Part shown: positions 26,106-35,484 of the stretch, in pieces | Position numbering within the stretch: the first letter of the stretch is position 1 | Layout: every line of letters starts with the position of its first letter | Source: Pseudomonadota bacterium | GTDB taxonomy: Bacteria; Bdellovibrionota_B; Oligoflexia; Silvanigrellales; Silvanigrellaceae | DNA: 64,000 bases | Assembly: GCA_009926615.1 (NCBI GenBank) | Contig: RFOM01000006.1 | Location: 1-64,000 of the forward strand | Reading direction: 5' to 3' | Translations under genes and position numbers: made by a program | Notes under the pieces: generated by a model | What the model was told of the DNA's origin: nothing | Database searches by the model: none | Seen by the model: only the letters and a program-made list of their open reading frames with translations

Positions 26106-27041
26106 ATGTCGGGAGATTTTAAAATAATCATCGTTGCGGTCTCAGCGATCTGGATGCCGGCATTTGCCGGATCCGTCGGAGGCAATGCTGCCGCAGTGCA
26201 GGCTTCAAGCTCCACAAACTGCGATGACCGGACGCGTTTCATCAATTGCACCGAAACCGCCAAGAATCACATCCTTGATAAATGCCATGTGGTCATTCAC
26301 AGGGACAAAAGAACGGATTGTACATGGCAATCCTGCGGATATATGAGTGTTGTTCAAAAGAGCCCTTCAGCTCAGGGCAGAAATTTAATTGAGTACGGTA
26401 TGACAACATCAATTGACGCATTCGTCGGAGGTTCCCAGAATCCTCCTCCCGCCTCATGGGGTTGCGCCAGCGGATCCTGCAAGCCCAAGGCTCCCTATCC
26501 GCGGCACTATTACACAGTCAGAGAAGCTCTCGCGCTGCGAAGTAAATCGGACGGGTCTGAGGATGCAACCAAGATTGCGGAAATTCCGGAACAGGTGCTG
26601 AAGTCAAATCCGTATTTGGAATGCGCCACGCGGCCGCCTGTGCCCGCCGCTGAACTTGTTTATGTTTTTCTGAGCCGAAAGACCGACCTGCTGAACAATC
26701 AGACGGCCATCGGAATTATGGTTCCAAAGACCGAAGTTGCAAAGGCCTGTTCCAGCTTGCAGTTGTTCGACAAAGACGGAGCCTGCAACGTAGGAACTAA
26801 TTCGGTTTTTCCCGAAAAATCAGTCCCGCTGGCCAACTATCTGTCCGGAAAGCCGACGTGCGATACACTGACTGAAACGCAAACAAGGTACAAATCTCTG
26901 ACTGCGCCAAGAGGAGGAAAATGCGAATCCGAAGTTCAGACGCGGAAAAAGAACTGCATGTTGGTCAATGGTATTAAAACTTATGATTTAAGCTGGTCCG
27001 CGTGGTCTCCCCAAAACTATATCTTCAGCAGTTGCAGATAA
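26106..27041 (+). CDS. Secreted cysteine-rich partner protein, cassette copy 2
   Basis: A 311-residue paralogue of the protein at 8409-9362, with a signal peptide ending near AFAG. Shared blocks include NCDDRTRFINC, DKCHVVIHRDKRTDC, WQSCGYMSVVQ, YYTVREALALRSKS and NPYLECA. The C-terminal part has ETQTRYKS, CESEVQTRKKNC and SWSAWSPQN, again like fragments of a thrombospondin type-1 repeat. ATG 26106 was chosen for GAGGGGGG upstream; the frame continues open into the protease gene but without a ribosome site. Cysteine positions are largely conserved between copies, indicating a disulfide-bonded extracellular fold. Function unknown. Confidence 0.75.
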   Translation: MSGDFKIIIVAVSAIWMPAFAGSVGGNAAAVQASSSTNCDDRTRFINCTETAKNHILDKCHVVIHRDKRTDCTWQSCGYMSVVQKSPSAQGRNLIEYGMTTSIDAFVGGSQNPPPASWGCASGSCKPKAPYPRHYYTVREALALRSKSDGSEDATKIAEIPEQVLKSNPYLECATRPPVPAAELVYVFLSRKTDLLNNQTAIGIMVPKTEVAKACSSLQLFDKDGACNVGTNSVFPEKSVPLANYLSGKPTCDTLTETQTRYKSLTAPRGGKCESEVQTRKKNCMLVNGIKTYDLSWSAWSPQNYIFSSCR

Positions 27042-27144
27042 TGCGCTTTTCAAACACTCCTGTCCGGCGGCATTGAGGGTTACTTTGCCAATGATGTGCG
27101 CGCCGTTGCTGCCTCGACACCACTCCTCCTTCTTTTCCATCCCG

Positions 27145-27163
27145 TTACATTTTCAGAATGTAA
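27145..27163. repeat. TTACATT/AATGTAA inverted repeat
   Basis: A perfect seven-base inverted repeat with a five-base spacer, about 70 bases before the next gene. It could be an operator for the gene at 27233 or a weak stem after the cassette. There is no adjacent T tract. Confidence 0.35.
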
Positions 27164-27232
27164 AACTTCGGACTTGAGATTTTCTCTTCGTGCTGGGAGG
27201 GTTCTGCTTCTCAGAAGAGTCGGGGAGGATTG

Positions 27233-28525
27233 ATGACAGGGATCCTTCGGTCGATGTTGCGAAGCCGGCGTTCATTCCGGCAAATTTTCAGTTTTCGTTG
27301 TTTGCTGCTTTTCCTGCAATTCGCACCGACGACAGGCGCGGCGTGCGGATTGCCGGTGTGCGACATTCAGGCTGAAATAAGGGTTTTCGAAGACAAAGGT
27401 CAGGGATACAGATTTCAGTATATTTCTAAACTAAGGAGTTCTTTTTCAAAAGAAAAAGACGAACAGAAGTTAAATAACCTGCTGTCGTTTGCCAAAGAGG
27501 CAATCGCTGTGATCAGCCGGCTCAAAGATGAGGACTATGTTCTTCGCGAAGCAAAGTCGCTCAAAGATCAGACTCTCTTTTCTCTCCTTCAGTGGGTTTG
27601 GCGCGACTGTGAGCGTCTGGGGAATGCTTATGGACAACTTGCCGGCGAGGCACAAAGGTATGCGGCGCTCGATTTTTTTCTCCGCAAAGTGCCGGAATTC
27701 CGCAGCGAAGAGCTGATAAAAAATCTTGTCTGCTTTGCCCAATCCGCGGAAAAGTCAAGCCGGTTGGCGGGCGACCCCGAATACATTGCAAGGCATGCGC
27801 TGTCATTGGCCAGTGCACTCTCGATGCAATTTCTTGAGGTCTACAACGGCTGGGAAGGGGTCTTCCGGCTGACACACATCGACGGCCCGTTGAACGAAGA
27901 ACTTGAAAAGCTGAAGTTGATTCTGTTTTCGAGCGGCGGAGAACTTGGGATCGTTGCAGCCATTGCCCATCCGACTTTTCCGCCGATGGTTTTTCAAAAT
28001 GTCTCATTTCAGGGCGCTGCTCAGAATCTTGTCAGCAGGCAGTCTTTTGCATCGCAGGTGCCTTCGGTCATTGAGCTGAAATTCAATGAGTCTTTTACCG
28101 AGGTTTCAGGTTGGATTCTTGAACCTGTCCTGCTTGAAAAAACGTTTTTCACAGCAGTGCGAACGATTCGTGTTTCTGCGGCCACCGAACGTCCGTGCAG
28201 CGATGAACAATTCACCGGTCAATATCGAACGGTGCTCGCGGATCACGACGGAATTTTCAGTTTGCAAAAGATCGGTTCCGGTCAATACGCGGGGGCATTT
28301 TCAACTGGCGGAGGCGAGTTCAGACTTGCGTTTGCATTCGGTCGCTACAACACGGCAACCGGACGTGTGTCTTTTGTCAACATGCAGACAAGCGTGCCTT
28401 TGGTCTGGCGTTTGACCGCAGAATTGAATGATCAGAACCGGTGTCAGTTGACGGGTTGGGGGCTGTCTTCATTCAATTCGGTTGCATACCCGATGTTGCT
28501 TCGAAAAATTGTTCCGGAAAATTGA
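27233..28525 (+). CDS. Unrecognised secreted protein
   Basis: A 430-residue protein whose first 40 residues have a basic start (RSMLRSRRSFR) followed by a hydrophobic run (LLLFLQFA) and ACG, consistent with export and possibly lipidation. The middle (about residues 55-200) is mostly helical with many charged residues. The C-terminal 130 residues (from about RPCSDEQFTGQYRT) look beta-rich and glycine-rich, such as GQYAGAFSTGGGEF. I recognise no family. GGGGAGG lies four bases before ATG 27233, slightly close. It precedes the polysaccharide operon by 52 bases and could be read with it, but its role there is not evident. Confidence 0.65.
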   Translation: MTGILRSMLRSRRSFRQIFSFRCLLLFLQFAPTTGAACGLPVCDIQAEIRVFEDKGQGYRFQYISKLRSSFSKEKDEQKLNNLLSFAKEAIAVISRLKDEDYVLREAKSLKDQTLFSLLQWVWRDCERLGNAYGQLAGEAQRYAALDFFLRKVPEFRSEELIKNLVCFAQSAEKSSRLAGDPEYIARHALSLASALSMQFLEVYNGWEGVFRLTHIDGPLNEELEKLKLILFSSGGELGIVAAIAHPTFPPMVFQNVSFQGAAQNLVSRQSFASQVPSVIELKFNESFTEVSGWILEPVLLEKTFFTAVRTIRVSAATERPCSDEQFTGQYRTVLADHDGIFSLQKIGSGQYAGAFSTGGGEFRLAFAFGRYNTATGRVSFVNMQTSVPLVWRLTAELNDQNRCQLTGWGLSSFNSVAYPMLLRKIVPEN

Positions 28526-28577
28526 ATTGGGCGTGAGCCGAAGATTCGTATTCTTAAACGTTTGACTGGGGGAAGCC

Positions 28578-29699
28578 ATGTGGTTGATTCCGGCCGTGAC
28601 TGCGATTTTTCTCCTGTGTGTATCATTTTTTTTCTTTCCGCTGATTTTTTTGTTTTTTATTCCGCAAAGCCGAAAGAGGAATGCATCTCTGAGTCTGCCA
28701 CTGTCGGTTGACGTTCTTTTGCCGTGTCGCAACGAAGAGGTGACGTTGGCACTCACTCTGCGGAGTGTTTTTGAAGCGCGGGCTGAAATGCTTTCTTTGT
28801 TTCCCGATGTCCGGCTTCAGGTTATTTGCGGACTTGATGACTGCACCGACACAACCGAAGCAGTCGCAAAGAATCTTGGTGCGCAAGTTCATCATTTTAA
28901 ACATCGCTCAAAATGGAAGGTTATCGCCGACCTGATTGAGCAGTCCTCTGCTGACTGGATCGCGTTGGCCGATTGCGGTGCTGTCTGGGACAGAAGATTT
29001 CTCAGGAATGTTGTTCCGTTCATGGCCAGCGCCGATGTTTCGGGCTTTGCTCCGTCATATTCCGCAGACGGCGCCGGACTCTTTGGACGAATCCATTGGG
29101 CTTTGGAGTCAATGCTGAAGTCTTTGGAAAATGTGGCCGGTGGTCCCGTCAGTGTTCATGGTGCGACAGTTCTTTACCGGTCTGATGTTCTAAAGGATGC
29201 GTTGCACATTTTGGCCGGCAGGGTGTGGATTAACGATGACGTGACTCTTCCGCTGATCATCAGGGCATTGAATCCGGAAATGCGGATGATCTACAGCCGC
29301 AACCGGAAAATGGGATTCGTCGTGTGCGACCGCGCAAGCCGAAAACCCTCACAGGAGAACAATTCACGGCGAAGGGTCAGTCAGGGCAACATTCAATGGG
29401 TGTTTTTTCTGCTGCCGTTTGTGCGGCAACTCAATTCCATTGTGTTCGGCTTGGCGCAGCGGCGGGTGGTTCGGTTGTTCTGGGGAGTGGTTCCTGTGTC
29501 CTGCGCCGTTTCAGCAGGTTTATTTGCTTTTCAATACTTTCCTGCGGGAACACCCGTCAGGACATTCGCTGCGGCTCTTTCAGCGGCCGGTGTTCTTGCA
29601 GCGGCTCTTAAAATCAAAGGATTCGAGTCGTCGCTTGCGGCCCTTGCCGCGGCCGTTTTGCGTTCGCCTGAAAAAGTTGAGGACATCCGATGGAACTGA
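28578..29699 (+). CDS. GT2-family membrane glycosyltransferase
   Basis: A 373-residue glycosyltransferase. One N-terminal membrane helix (about residues 5-28) precedes a GT-A domain with VDVLLPCRNEEVTL, LDDCTD in the nucleotide-sugar region and WIALADCGA at the DXD position, then two or three C-terminal hydrophobic helices. The arrangement resembles processive or membrane-bound GT2 enzymes. GGGGGAAG precedes ATG 28578. It opens a plus-strand operon whose genes overlap or nearly touch, running to 38252. Sugar and acceptor are unknown; the DXD motif reads ADC here, so metal use may differ. Confidence 0.82.
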   Translation: MWLIPAVTAIFLLCVSFFFFPLIFLFFIPQSRKRNASLSLPLSVDVLLPCRNEEVTLALTLRSVFEARAEMLSLFPDVRLQVICGLDDCTDTTEAVAKNLGAQVHHFKHRSKWKVIADLIEQSSADWIALADCGAVWDRRFLRNVVPFMASADVSGFAPSYSADGAGLFGRIHWALESMLKSLENVAGGPVSVHGATVLYRSDVLKDALHILAGRVWINDDVTLPLIIRALNPEMRMIYSRNRKMGFVVCDRASRKPSQENNSRRRVSQGNIQWVFFLLPFVRQLNSIVFGLAQRRVVRLFWGVVPVSCAVSAGLFAFQYFPAGTPVRTFAAALSAAGVLAAALKIKGFESSLAALAAAVLRSPEKVEDIRWN

Positions 29700-30418
29700 A
29701 TCTACAGCAGCGCCTTCAGTTTGCGCGCCTGATGATTAAGGCTTTTCGTTTTCGCAGAAGCGAGATTCCGTCGATGCTGCGCAATTTCATTTTGTTTTTT
29801 GTGACGACGTGCGGCATGCGTTTTCACCGATCCCACGGCAAAACAATCCGGTTGGGTCGGAACGTCCGTTTGCAAAGACGAAAAATTATTAAAATCATCG
29901 GTGAACAGGCACATATTCAGATTGGTGATCATTCAATTGTGTATGAAAATGCGCGGCTCGAAGCTGCAGGAAAAGGCGTCATCCGCATCGGTTCTTGCGG
30001 TGTTTTGGGAGATTGCCGGATAGCTGCGCGCGAGTCGGTTTCAATTGGCGACAGGGCACTGATCAGCTGGAATGTGTTTATTCAGGATTATGATTCGCAT
30101 CCGCTCAACCCCGAGATCAGAGCCGAGCAGGTGAAAGCGATATGCAGCCGTTTTTATCCACGCTTTACCGGTCAATTACCTCAGGCTGATGCCGCCATTC
30201 TTGATTCATGGCTTCCGCCCAGTTCGCCGGTGGTCATAGGCAATGATGTCTGGATTGGGTCAGGGGTTATCATTCTCAAGGGAGCACGCATCGGCGACGG
30301 TTGTGTCGTTGCGGGCGGAAGTGTTGTTCCCGCGGGCGAATATCCGCCGCGCAGCCTGCTGGCCGGTAATCCTGTGCGGATCGTCAGACGCATTGAAACG
30401 GCAGAGGTGTTTCAATGA
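29690..30418 (+). CDS. Left-handed beta-helix acyltransferase (WbbJ/MaoC-type)
   Basis: A 242-residue acyltransferase with hexapeptide repeats. IKIIGEQAHIQIGDHSIVYENA is read as successive turns, then a loop with QDYDSHPLN and the catalytic-type histidine region. The C-terminal hexapeptide run contains VVIGNDVWIGSG, IILKGARIGDG, VVAGGSVVPAG and LAGNPVRIVRRI. These enzymes put acetyl or similar groups on sugars of surface glycans. It overlaps the preceding glycosyltransferase by 10 bases and the next gene by four (ATGA), so it belongs to the operon. Confidence 0.88.
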   Translation: MELNLQQRLQFARLMIKAFRFRRSEIPSMLRNFILFFVTTCGMRFHRSHGKTIRLGRNVRLQRRKIIKIIGEQAHIQIGDHSIVYENARLEAAGKGVIRIGSCGVLGDCRIAARESVSIGDRALISWNVFIQDYDSHPLNPEIRAEQVKAICSRFYPRFTGQLPQADAAILDSWLPPSSPVVIGNDVWIGSGVIILKGARIGDGCVVAGGSVVPAGEYPPRSLLAGNPVRIVRRIETAEVFQ

Positions 30419-33198
30419 AAATCCTGCAAGTTTCGCAATATCTTGCAATGGGTGGATTGGAACGCTGTGTTGCAGGTCTGTCGTCCGGTTTGGCCGCAAT
30501 CGGGCATCAGACCGTCGTTGCAGTTTATGAGGCGGACAAAATTGACGCTGCATTACGCGATAAAATGATCGAGCACGGTGTGGAGCTTATTGCGTGGCAA
30601 AAACAGCGGGGGTTTTCGCTGTCTACGCTAATCCGACTCTACTCCGCGGCAAGGAGCAGGCAGGTTCGAATTATTCATTCTCACGACTTGGGGGCGCTGA
30701 TATACAGCGTTCTGCTTTCATTCATGCTGCTCCGCAGAGTGAAGCTGGTTCATACCCAGCACAGCTTTGTTCATTTCCGAAAGAAAATTTCGCGATACGT
30801 GATTTATGAAAAAATATTTCCGAGGTTTGTGCATGCGCTGTGCACGGTATCGGAGAATGTTTCTCAAATGTACCGTGAGATCGGGATTTCAGCCGGCAGA
30901 ATAAATGTTGTCCCGAACGGTATCGTCTTTCCGGATAGTTTTTTACCGGCGGCGGAGGCACGGCAACAACTTGCCGGCCTCTGTTTCGGACCGGATTTTT
31001 TTAGAATCAAAACTGAGTCTGATTCGGTCCGTATTCTTCTTTTTATGGGGCGTGTGGTTCGCGGCAAGGGTGTGGAGCGGCTTCTTTCGCTTTGGAAACG
31101 ATGTCCGGAGCGAATACATGCCTCTTGGCGGCTCGTGATTGCCGGTCCGGTCGATGATTCTTATTTGAAAGAGCTCTCCGGAGTGTGTACAGATGATGCC
31201 GGCCGACCGTTTTTTGCGGGGGCTACCGACAATCCGATTTTGTTTTATCAGTCCTCCGATGCCTTTGTTTCGCTGTCTGAACAGGAAGGCATGCCGCTTG
31301 CCGCACACGAGGCATTGGGATGCGGTCTGCCTGCATTGTTGACGGACATTGCCGGACACCGTGAACTCAGAGAATGGGCGACACTTTTGCCCGCCGAAAG
31401 ATCAGCGAACGATTCCCTCAAACTTGTACAATTTTTAAATGACTGCGAAAGACATTCTTCCAGAGAGCTGTGCTGGAAGCAGATGGATGATTTTCGCCGA
31501 CATTTTTCTCTTCAGGAAATGGTCGGCAGATATGTTCGAAAATATGCTCAGCTCAGTCTTATTATTTTTCTGTTTGCATTGCCGATTCCGTTTTTCGGAT
31601 CTGTTCGTGCCGATGACCGGCCGCTTGTCACGCAATTGGTCGAAAGGCCCGAATACATCACGGGTTCGGACTGGCAACGTGAGATCACAATGACTTTGGC
31701 CCGCGGTGAATCAACACTTTTGACCGTCAGGGCGAATTCATTTTGCGGTCTGCTTCCGACCTTGTCTGCAAATTTGAAAGAGGCCGGCCTGAAAATCAAA
31801 TGGTACGGCGGAAGACCAGTTGCCCTGAAAAAACCTTCCTTCGAAGGTGCCCTCGTTCAGAATTACATCGATCCGCTGATTCCTTTGGGGAATAAAGTTC
31901 CGTGCGGAACATTCGAATGGCTGTTTGCGGAAGCAGAAGTCAGCAGACAAGCCCGATTCGGTTCATGGTCGGGGAAGCTCGAAAATACTCTTCGGTTGCC
32001 CGACAGTCCGGAAGAAGTTTTGCTCTCGCACTGGAAATTGGATTTGATCATACTTCCGGTTGAACTTCCTGTTGAGTGGAGCCTGCCCTTGCGGGCGGAA
32101 TTTACGCCTTACTTTGCATCTCTTGCGCATTTCGGCCGTGCCGGACGTGAAGAAGGAGAACTGACGCGGAAATACATTCAAGCGATGTTTGAAAACAGGG
32201 TTTTGCCCCTCAAAGCATGGATCAAACATCCTTTCCGCACGGAAGCTGAACGCGAAGCATTGAATTTTCGGCTGAGCCGTTATCCGACGGAAGAATTGTC
32301 TTTTTTCAGGACCGTCGTTTCGCTGCTGCCGGAATGGGTTCGCTTCGACATTCCGCGTTCGGACGCAGAGACATCTGCGGAAAGGCAGTTTTATTGGTCC
32401 AGATGGCAGGAATTTCTCGATTCCGAAAGCGAGGATGCGAATGAAAGTACGCTTGTCCGCAGAATGGCCAACAAGCCCTTTGTTTACCTGTGGGATGAGC
32501 CTGTTCAGGAGGAGTTTCCGGCGCTTTATGAGCGCGCTTCGGATTTGAAGAACGAGGCTCCGGCAATTTCGTCACTTGTGACAGTTTGGCCTTGGGACAG
32601 TCTGCAGGAAAAAATTTCGATTTTTTCTCCTTTGCTTCAGCATTTGCTTCAATACGGCAAGCCGGTGATGCGGCAGGGCAATGAACTGTGGAGTTATGTC
32701 AGTTGCATGAGTCACGGATGCGGATCAGGAGACTCCAGCGGCGAGCCGGATTTTGTCATTGAAAGGAATGCCGCATACGTGCGTGTCTGGCCGTGGATGG
32801 CCGAAGAATACGGATTGTCTGCAGTTCTTTACTACAGCGTCAACAACTTCTGGCGATATGCGAAAACAAGGGATCCGTGGAACGATCTTTTTGATTTTAC
32901 CGGCAACGGCGACGGTACATTGTTTTATCCGGCGACACCGGACATGTACAGATTGAGCGAACACATGCCGGTGGAGTCGCTCAGACTCAAATTTTGGAAG
33001 CAGGCTTCAACCGATTTTGAATATATAAAATGGGCGAAGACGTTGAATCCGGAATGTTTCGCAAAAATCAAACGCGACAACCCGATAGTCCGTGATGCCG
33101 TCAGCTGGAATCGCGATCCGCGACAGTATCAGCACGTTCGCAGTCTTTTGATTGGGTGCATGAAACGCCGGACTTTGCCGGAGTCCTTGGGACGCTGA
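30415..33198 (+). CDS. GT4 glycosyltransferase fused to DUF4091/GH123-like domain
   Basis: A 927-residue single reading frame with two unrelated enzymes. Residues 1-about 370 are a GT4 glycosyltransferase (start MKILQVSQYLAMGGLERC; VPNGIVFP; SEQEGMPLAAHEALGCG). Residues about 373-395 form a hydrophobic segment after RYVRK, predicted as a membrane anchor with the C-terminus outside. Residues about 400-927 match the DUF4091 (GH123-like) glycosidase fold: VYLWDEP with D694/E695 at the catalytic pair position, AEEYGLSAVLYYSVNNFW, DPWNDLF and NGDGTLFYP. The enzyme could add a sugar inside and trim glycan outside. An internal ATG at 31519 could start a separately exported form, but its ribosome site is poor. 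Confidence 0.85.
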   Translation: MKILQVSQYLAMGGLERCVAGLSSGLAAIGHQTVVAVYEADKIDAALRDKMIEHGVELIAWQKQRGFSLSTLIRLYSAARSRQVRIIHSHDLGALIYSVLLSFMLLRRVKLVHTQHSFVHFRKKISRYVIYEKIFPRFVHALCTVSENVSQMYREIGISAGRINVVPNGIVFPDSFLPAAEARQQLAGLCFGPDFFRIKTESDSVRILLFMGRVVRGKGVERLLSLWKRCPERIHASWRLVIAGPVDDSYLKELSGVCTDDAGRPFFAGATDNPILFYQSSDAFVSLSEQEGMPLAAHEALGCGLPALLTDIAGHRELREWATLLPAERSANDSLKLVQFLNDCERHSSRELCWKQMDDFRRHFSLQEMVGRYVRKYAQLSLIIFLFALPIPFFGSVRADDRPLVTQLVERPEYITGSDWQREITMTLARGESTLLTVRANSFCGLLPTLSANLKEAGLKIKWYGGRPVALKKPSFEGALVQNYIDPLIPLGNKVPCGTFEWLFAEAEVSRQARFGSWSGKLENTLRLPDSPEEVLLSHWKLDLIILPVELPVEWSLPLRAEFTPYFASLAHFGRAGREEGELTRKYIQAMFENRVLPLKAWIKHPFRTEAEREALNFRLSRYPTEELSFFRTVVSLLPEWVRFDIPRSDAETSAERQFYWSRWQEFLDSESEDANESTLVRRMANKPFVYLWDEPVQEEFPALYERASDLKNEAPAISSLVTVWPWDSLQEKISIFSPLLQHLLQYGKPVMRQGNELWSYVSCMSHGCGSGDSSGEPDFVIERNAAYVRVWPWMAEEYGLSAVLYYSVNNFWRYAKTRDPWNDLFDFTGNGDGTLFYPATPDMYRLSEHMPVESLRLKFWKQASTDFEYIKWAKTLNPECFAKIKRDNPIVRDAVSWNRDPRQYQHVRSLLIGCMKRRTLPESLGR

Positions 33199-33205
33199 GG
33201 TGGAC

Positions 33206-35473
33206 ATGACGGGTATTGCAGTGGTCATTCCGACTTACAATCGTCTTGAACTGCTCAAGGTTTGTCTGCATGCAGTGCGGGTTCAAACTCTACCGGCGCA
33301 GGAAATTATCGTCGTCGATGACGGGTCTTCTGACGAGACTGTCGCATGGTGCCGGAACCAGCCCGATGTGATTGTGCAGACCACCCACAGACAGGGGCCT
33401 TCTGCGGCACGGAATCGGGGGGTCTCCGTCAGCAATGCAGAGTGGGTCGCTTTTCTTGATTCGGATGATGTTTGGTTGCCGGATCATTTGGCGACGATGA
33501 AATCCATAATTGAACGATGTCCGTGTGCCGGTTGGATCGTCGGCAATGCAATCATAACCGGCCCGCATTTGGAGCCGCTTGCCGGAGATCAGGGATTTGT
33601 GCGCGCATTTCCGGTCTTTCGTCGGGATTTCAGAAGATTCATGAGGTTCTTTCCGCACGATCCGGATTCCGGATTTTGGCATGGCGACGGGCGATTGCAG
33701 GCCTTAAGCGGTAATTGGCTGCAGCCTTCGGGACTGGTGATTCGCAGGAACATATTTGTCGCTCACGGCGGATTCAATGAAACTTTGTGGCGATGCGAAG
33801 ACATGGATTTGCTGATGCAGCTTGTACGGACCTCAAATGCCACTCTCAGCCTCAGGAAAACCTATTTGTGGCGGACAGGACAATCCGAGTCGCTGGCTTG
33901 CGATCGGCATGTCATGCTTCTTAAGCGAGGCGCCGTGGGCGTGATTGCCCGCAGCGGTTGCTTGCTTGCAGCACAGGGGCCATTGCATTTCATAAGTTGG
34001 CTTGGGAGTTTGTTCCGGCATATTTCCGATTATTTCGTTTCGGCGTGTTTCAGGCGCATCCGTATGCTTGAAGGTCAGCCGTTGATTCAGGCGTCCCTGC
34101 AGTCTGCAATCGCGCTTTTGAATATCCTTACACCGGTATTTCTTTCGCGAATATTGAAAATAAACGAATTTTCCGAATACAGGATCTTCGGACTGTATTT
34201 ATCGTCGGCGTCCGGATTGAGTCTCACCTCGGGTTTTTGGAGTTTGTTGCCCTTTTGGAAGACCGCCGGAGATGAAGGCAGGAAAAAGACGTTCACTGCC
34301 TTTCGGTTGAATTTGTATTTTTCGGCGGTCTACGCTTGTTTGCTTTTTGCTCTTTCTCCGCTTGGACATTCAGGCCACTCAGCCTTTGAAAATATTCTTT
34401 TGTCTGTTGCAGTTTTTTTGAGCCTGATTTGTTTATTTATGGAACAGAATATTGCTTTCAACGGTCGCGGTTTTCTTTCTGCCTTCGCAGTCTCTATAAT
34501 TGAACTGACAAAAGTTTTCGCAGTCGTCAGTGCGGTCTTTGTCTCACAAGGCACTGCGACTGTTTTCCTGATAATTACAGTCTTTCAGAGTGCACGAACG
34601 GCCGCACTGCTTTTCCTGCAGTTCCGTTTTGGTCTGCTGAATAAGGCGGAAATAAGTATTTATCAAACCAAATCTGTTTTGCGCGAGGCAATGCCGGTTT
34701 GTTTCGCAGCGGCATTGATTGCGGTTTCTGCCAACTTTGATCGATTTTTTCTGACCCGTGCACTGGCACTTGAAGATTTTGCCGTTGCGTCGGCAGGTTT
34801 GTTGTCATTGCCTCTTGTCGGGTTTCTTGAGCAGTCCGTCTTTCAGAGGGTCATTTCAGATCTTGCATTTTCGGTCGCGGCACATAATCAATCAGAGATC
34901 TTCAGGCTTTTAAAATCTGCTGTCAGACAGGTCGCCGATGTGGCAATTCCCGTCACATTTTTGCTGTGTTTTTACTCCCGCGAAATTATCGGGTTGCTGT
35001 TCGATTCAAGGTTTGCGGGAGCATCGACCTTTCTGATGATATTTTCACTCTTGAATCTGGCAGCCTTACTGCCCTCTGACCTCATTGCAAGGGCGGAAGG
35101 AAATTCAAAAAAGATTTTGTTATTTGCTGCGACAGCCTGCCTGCTGGTCTGTTTTTCGGTTGTTTTTGGCTTTCATGTTGCGTCTGCGGCCGGTGCTGTT
35201 GCGGGAGGTGTCTTCGGTCTGATTTTTGTCAAAGGCATACTGACTGCATTTGAGTTGAAGCGTTTCGGGATATTTTTTCCGTCATTCATATTGAGTGCTG
35301 TTGATTATAAGTTTCACCTTCCGGCGGTTGCCGTTCCGGTTCTGATCAATGTTGTGTGTTCTCTGTCGGGTGCAGGAGGAAGGGTGTCTTTCATTGTTTC
35401 TGTCTGTGCTGCGGCCGTTTTTCTCATTCACAGGTTTACTTCAAGGAAATCCGCAAAGAAAAATCACTTTTAG
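33206..35473 (+). CDS. GT2 glycosyltransferase fused to Wzx-like flippase
   Basis: A 755-residue protein. Residues 1-about 270 are a GT-A glycosyltransferase (AVVIPTYNRLELLK, VVDDGSSDETVAWC, FLDSDDVWLPDH with the DXD). Residues about 285-750 are a polytopic membrane domain of the polysaccharide-flippase (MOP) superfamily, with about 12-14 helices; LNILTPVFLSRILKINEFSEY is its typical first part. The flippase would move lipid-linked repeat units across the inner membrane. The catalytic half is predicted to be cytoplasmic, where the unit is built. ATG 33206 has GAGG five bases upstream and begins at the GT motif. No other wzx candidate is present in the locus, so this is probably its flippase. 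Confidence 0.85.
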   Translation: MTGIAVVIPTYNRLELLKVCLHAVRVQTLPAQEIIVVDDGSSDETVAWCRNQPDVIVQTTHRQGPSAARNRGVSVSNAEWVAFLDSDDVWLPDHLATMKSIIERCPCAGWIVGNAIITGPHLEPLAGDQGFVRAFPVFRRDFRRFMRFFPHDPDSGFWHGDGRLQALSGNWLQPSGLVIRRNIFVAHGGFNETLWRCEDMDLLMQLVRTSNATLSLRKTYLWRTGQSESLACDRHVMLLKRGAVGVIARSGCLLAAQGPLHFISWLGSLFRHISDYFVSACFRRIRMLEGQPLIQASLQSAIALLNILTPVFLSRILKINEFSEYRIFGLYLSSASGLSLTSGFWSLLPFWKTAGDEGRKKTFTAFRLNLYFSAVYACLLFALSPLGHSGHSAFENILLSVAVFLSLICLFMEQNIAFNGRGFLSAFAVSIIELTKVFAVVSAVFVSQGTATVFLIITVFQSARTAALLFLQFRFGLLNKAEISIYQTKSVLREAMPVCFAAALIAVSANFDRFFLTRALALEDFAVASAGLLSLPLVGFLEQSVFQRVISDLAFSVAAHNQSEIFRLLKSAVRQVADVAIPVTFLLCFYSREIIGLLFDSRFAGASTFLMIFSLLNLAALLPSDLIARAEGNSKKILLFAATACLLVCFSVVFGFHVASAAGAVAGGVFGLIFVKGILTAFELKRFGIFFPSFILSAVDYKFHLPAVAVPVLINVVCSLSGAGGRVSFIVSVCAAAVFLIHRFTSRKSAKKNHF

Positions 35474-35484
35474 CAGGGGGTCAC

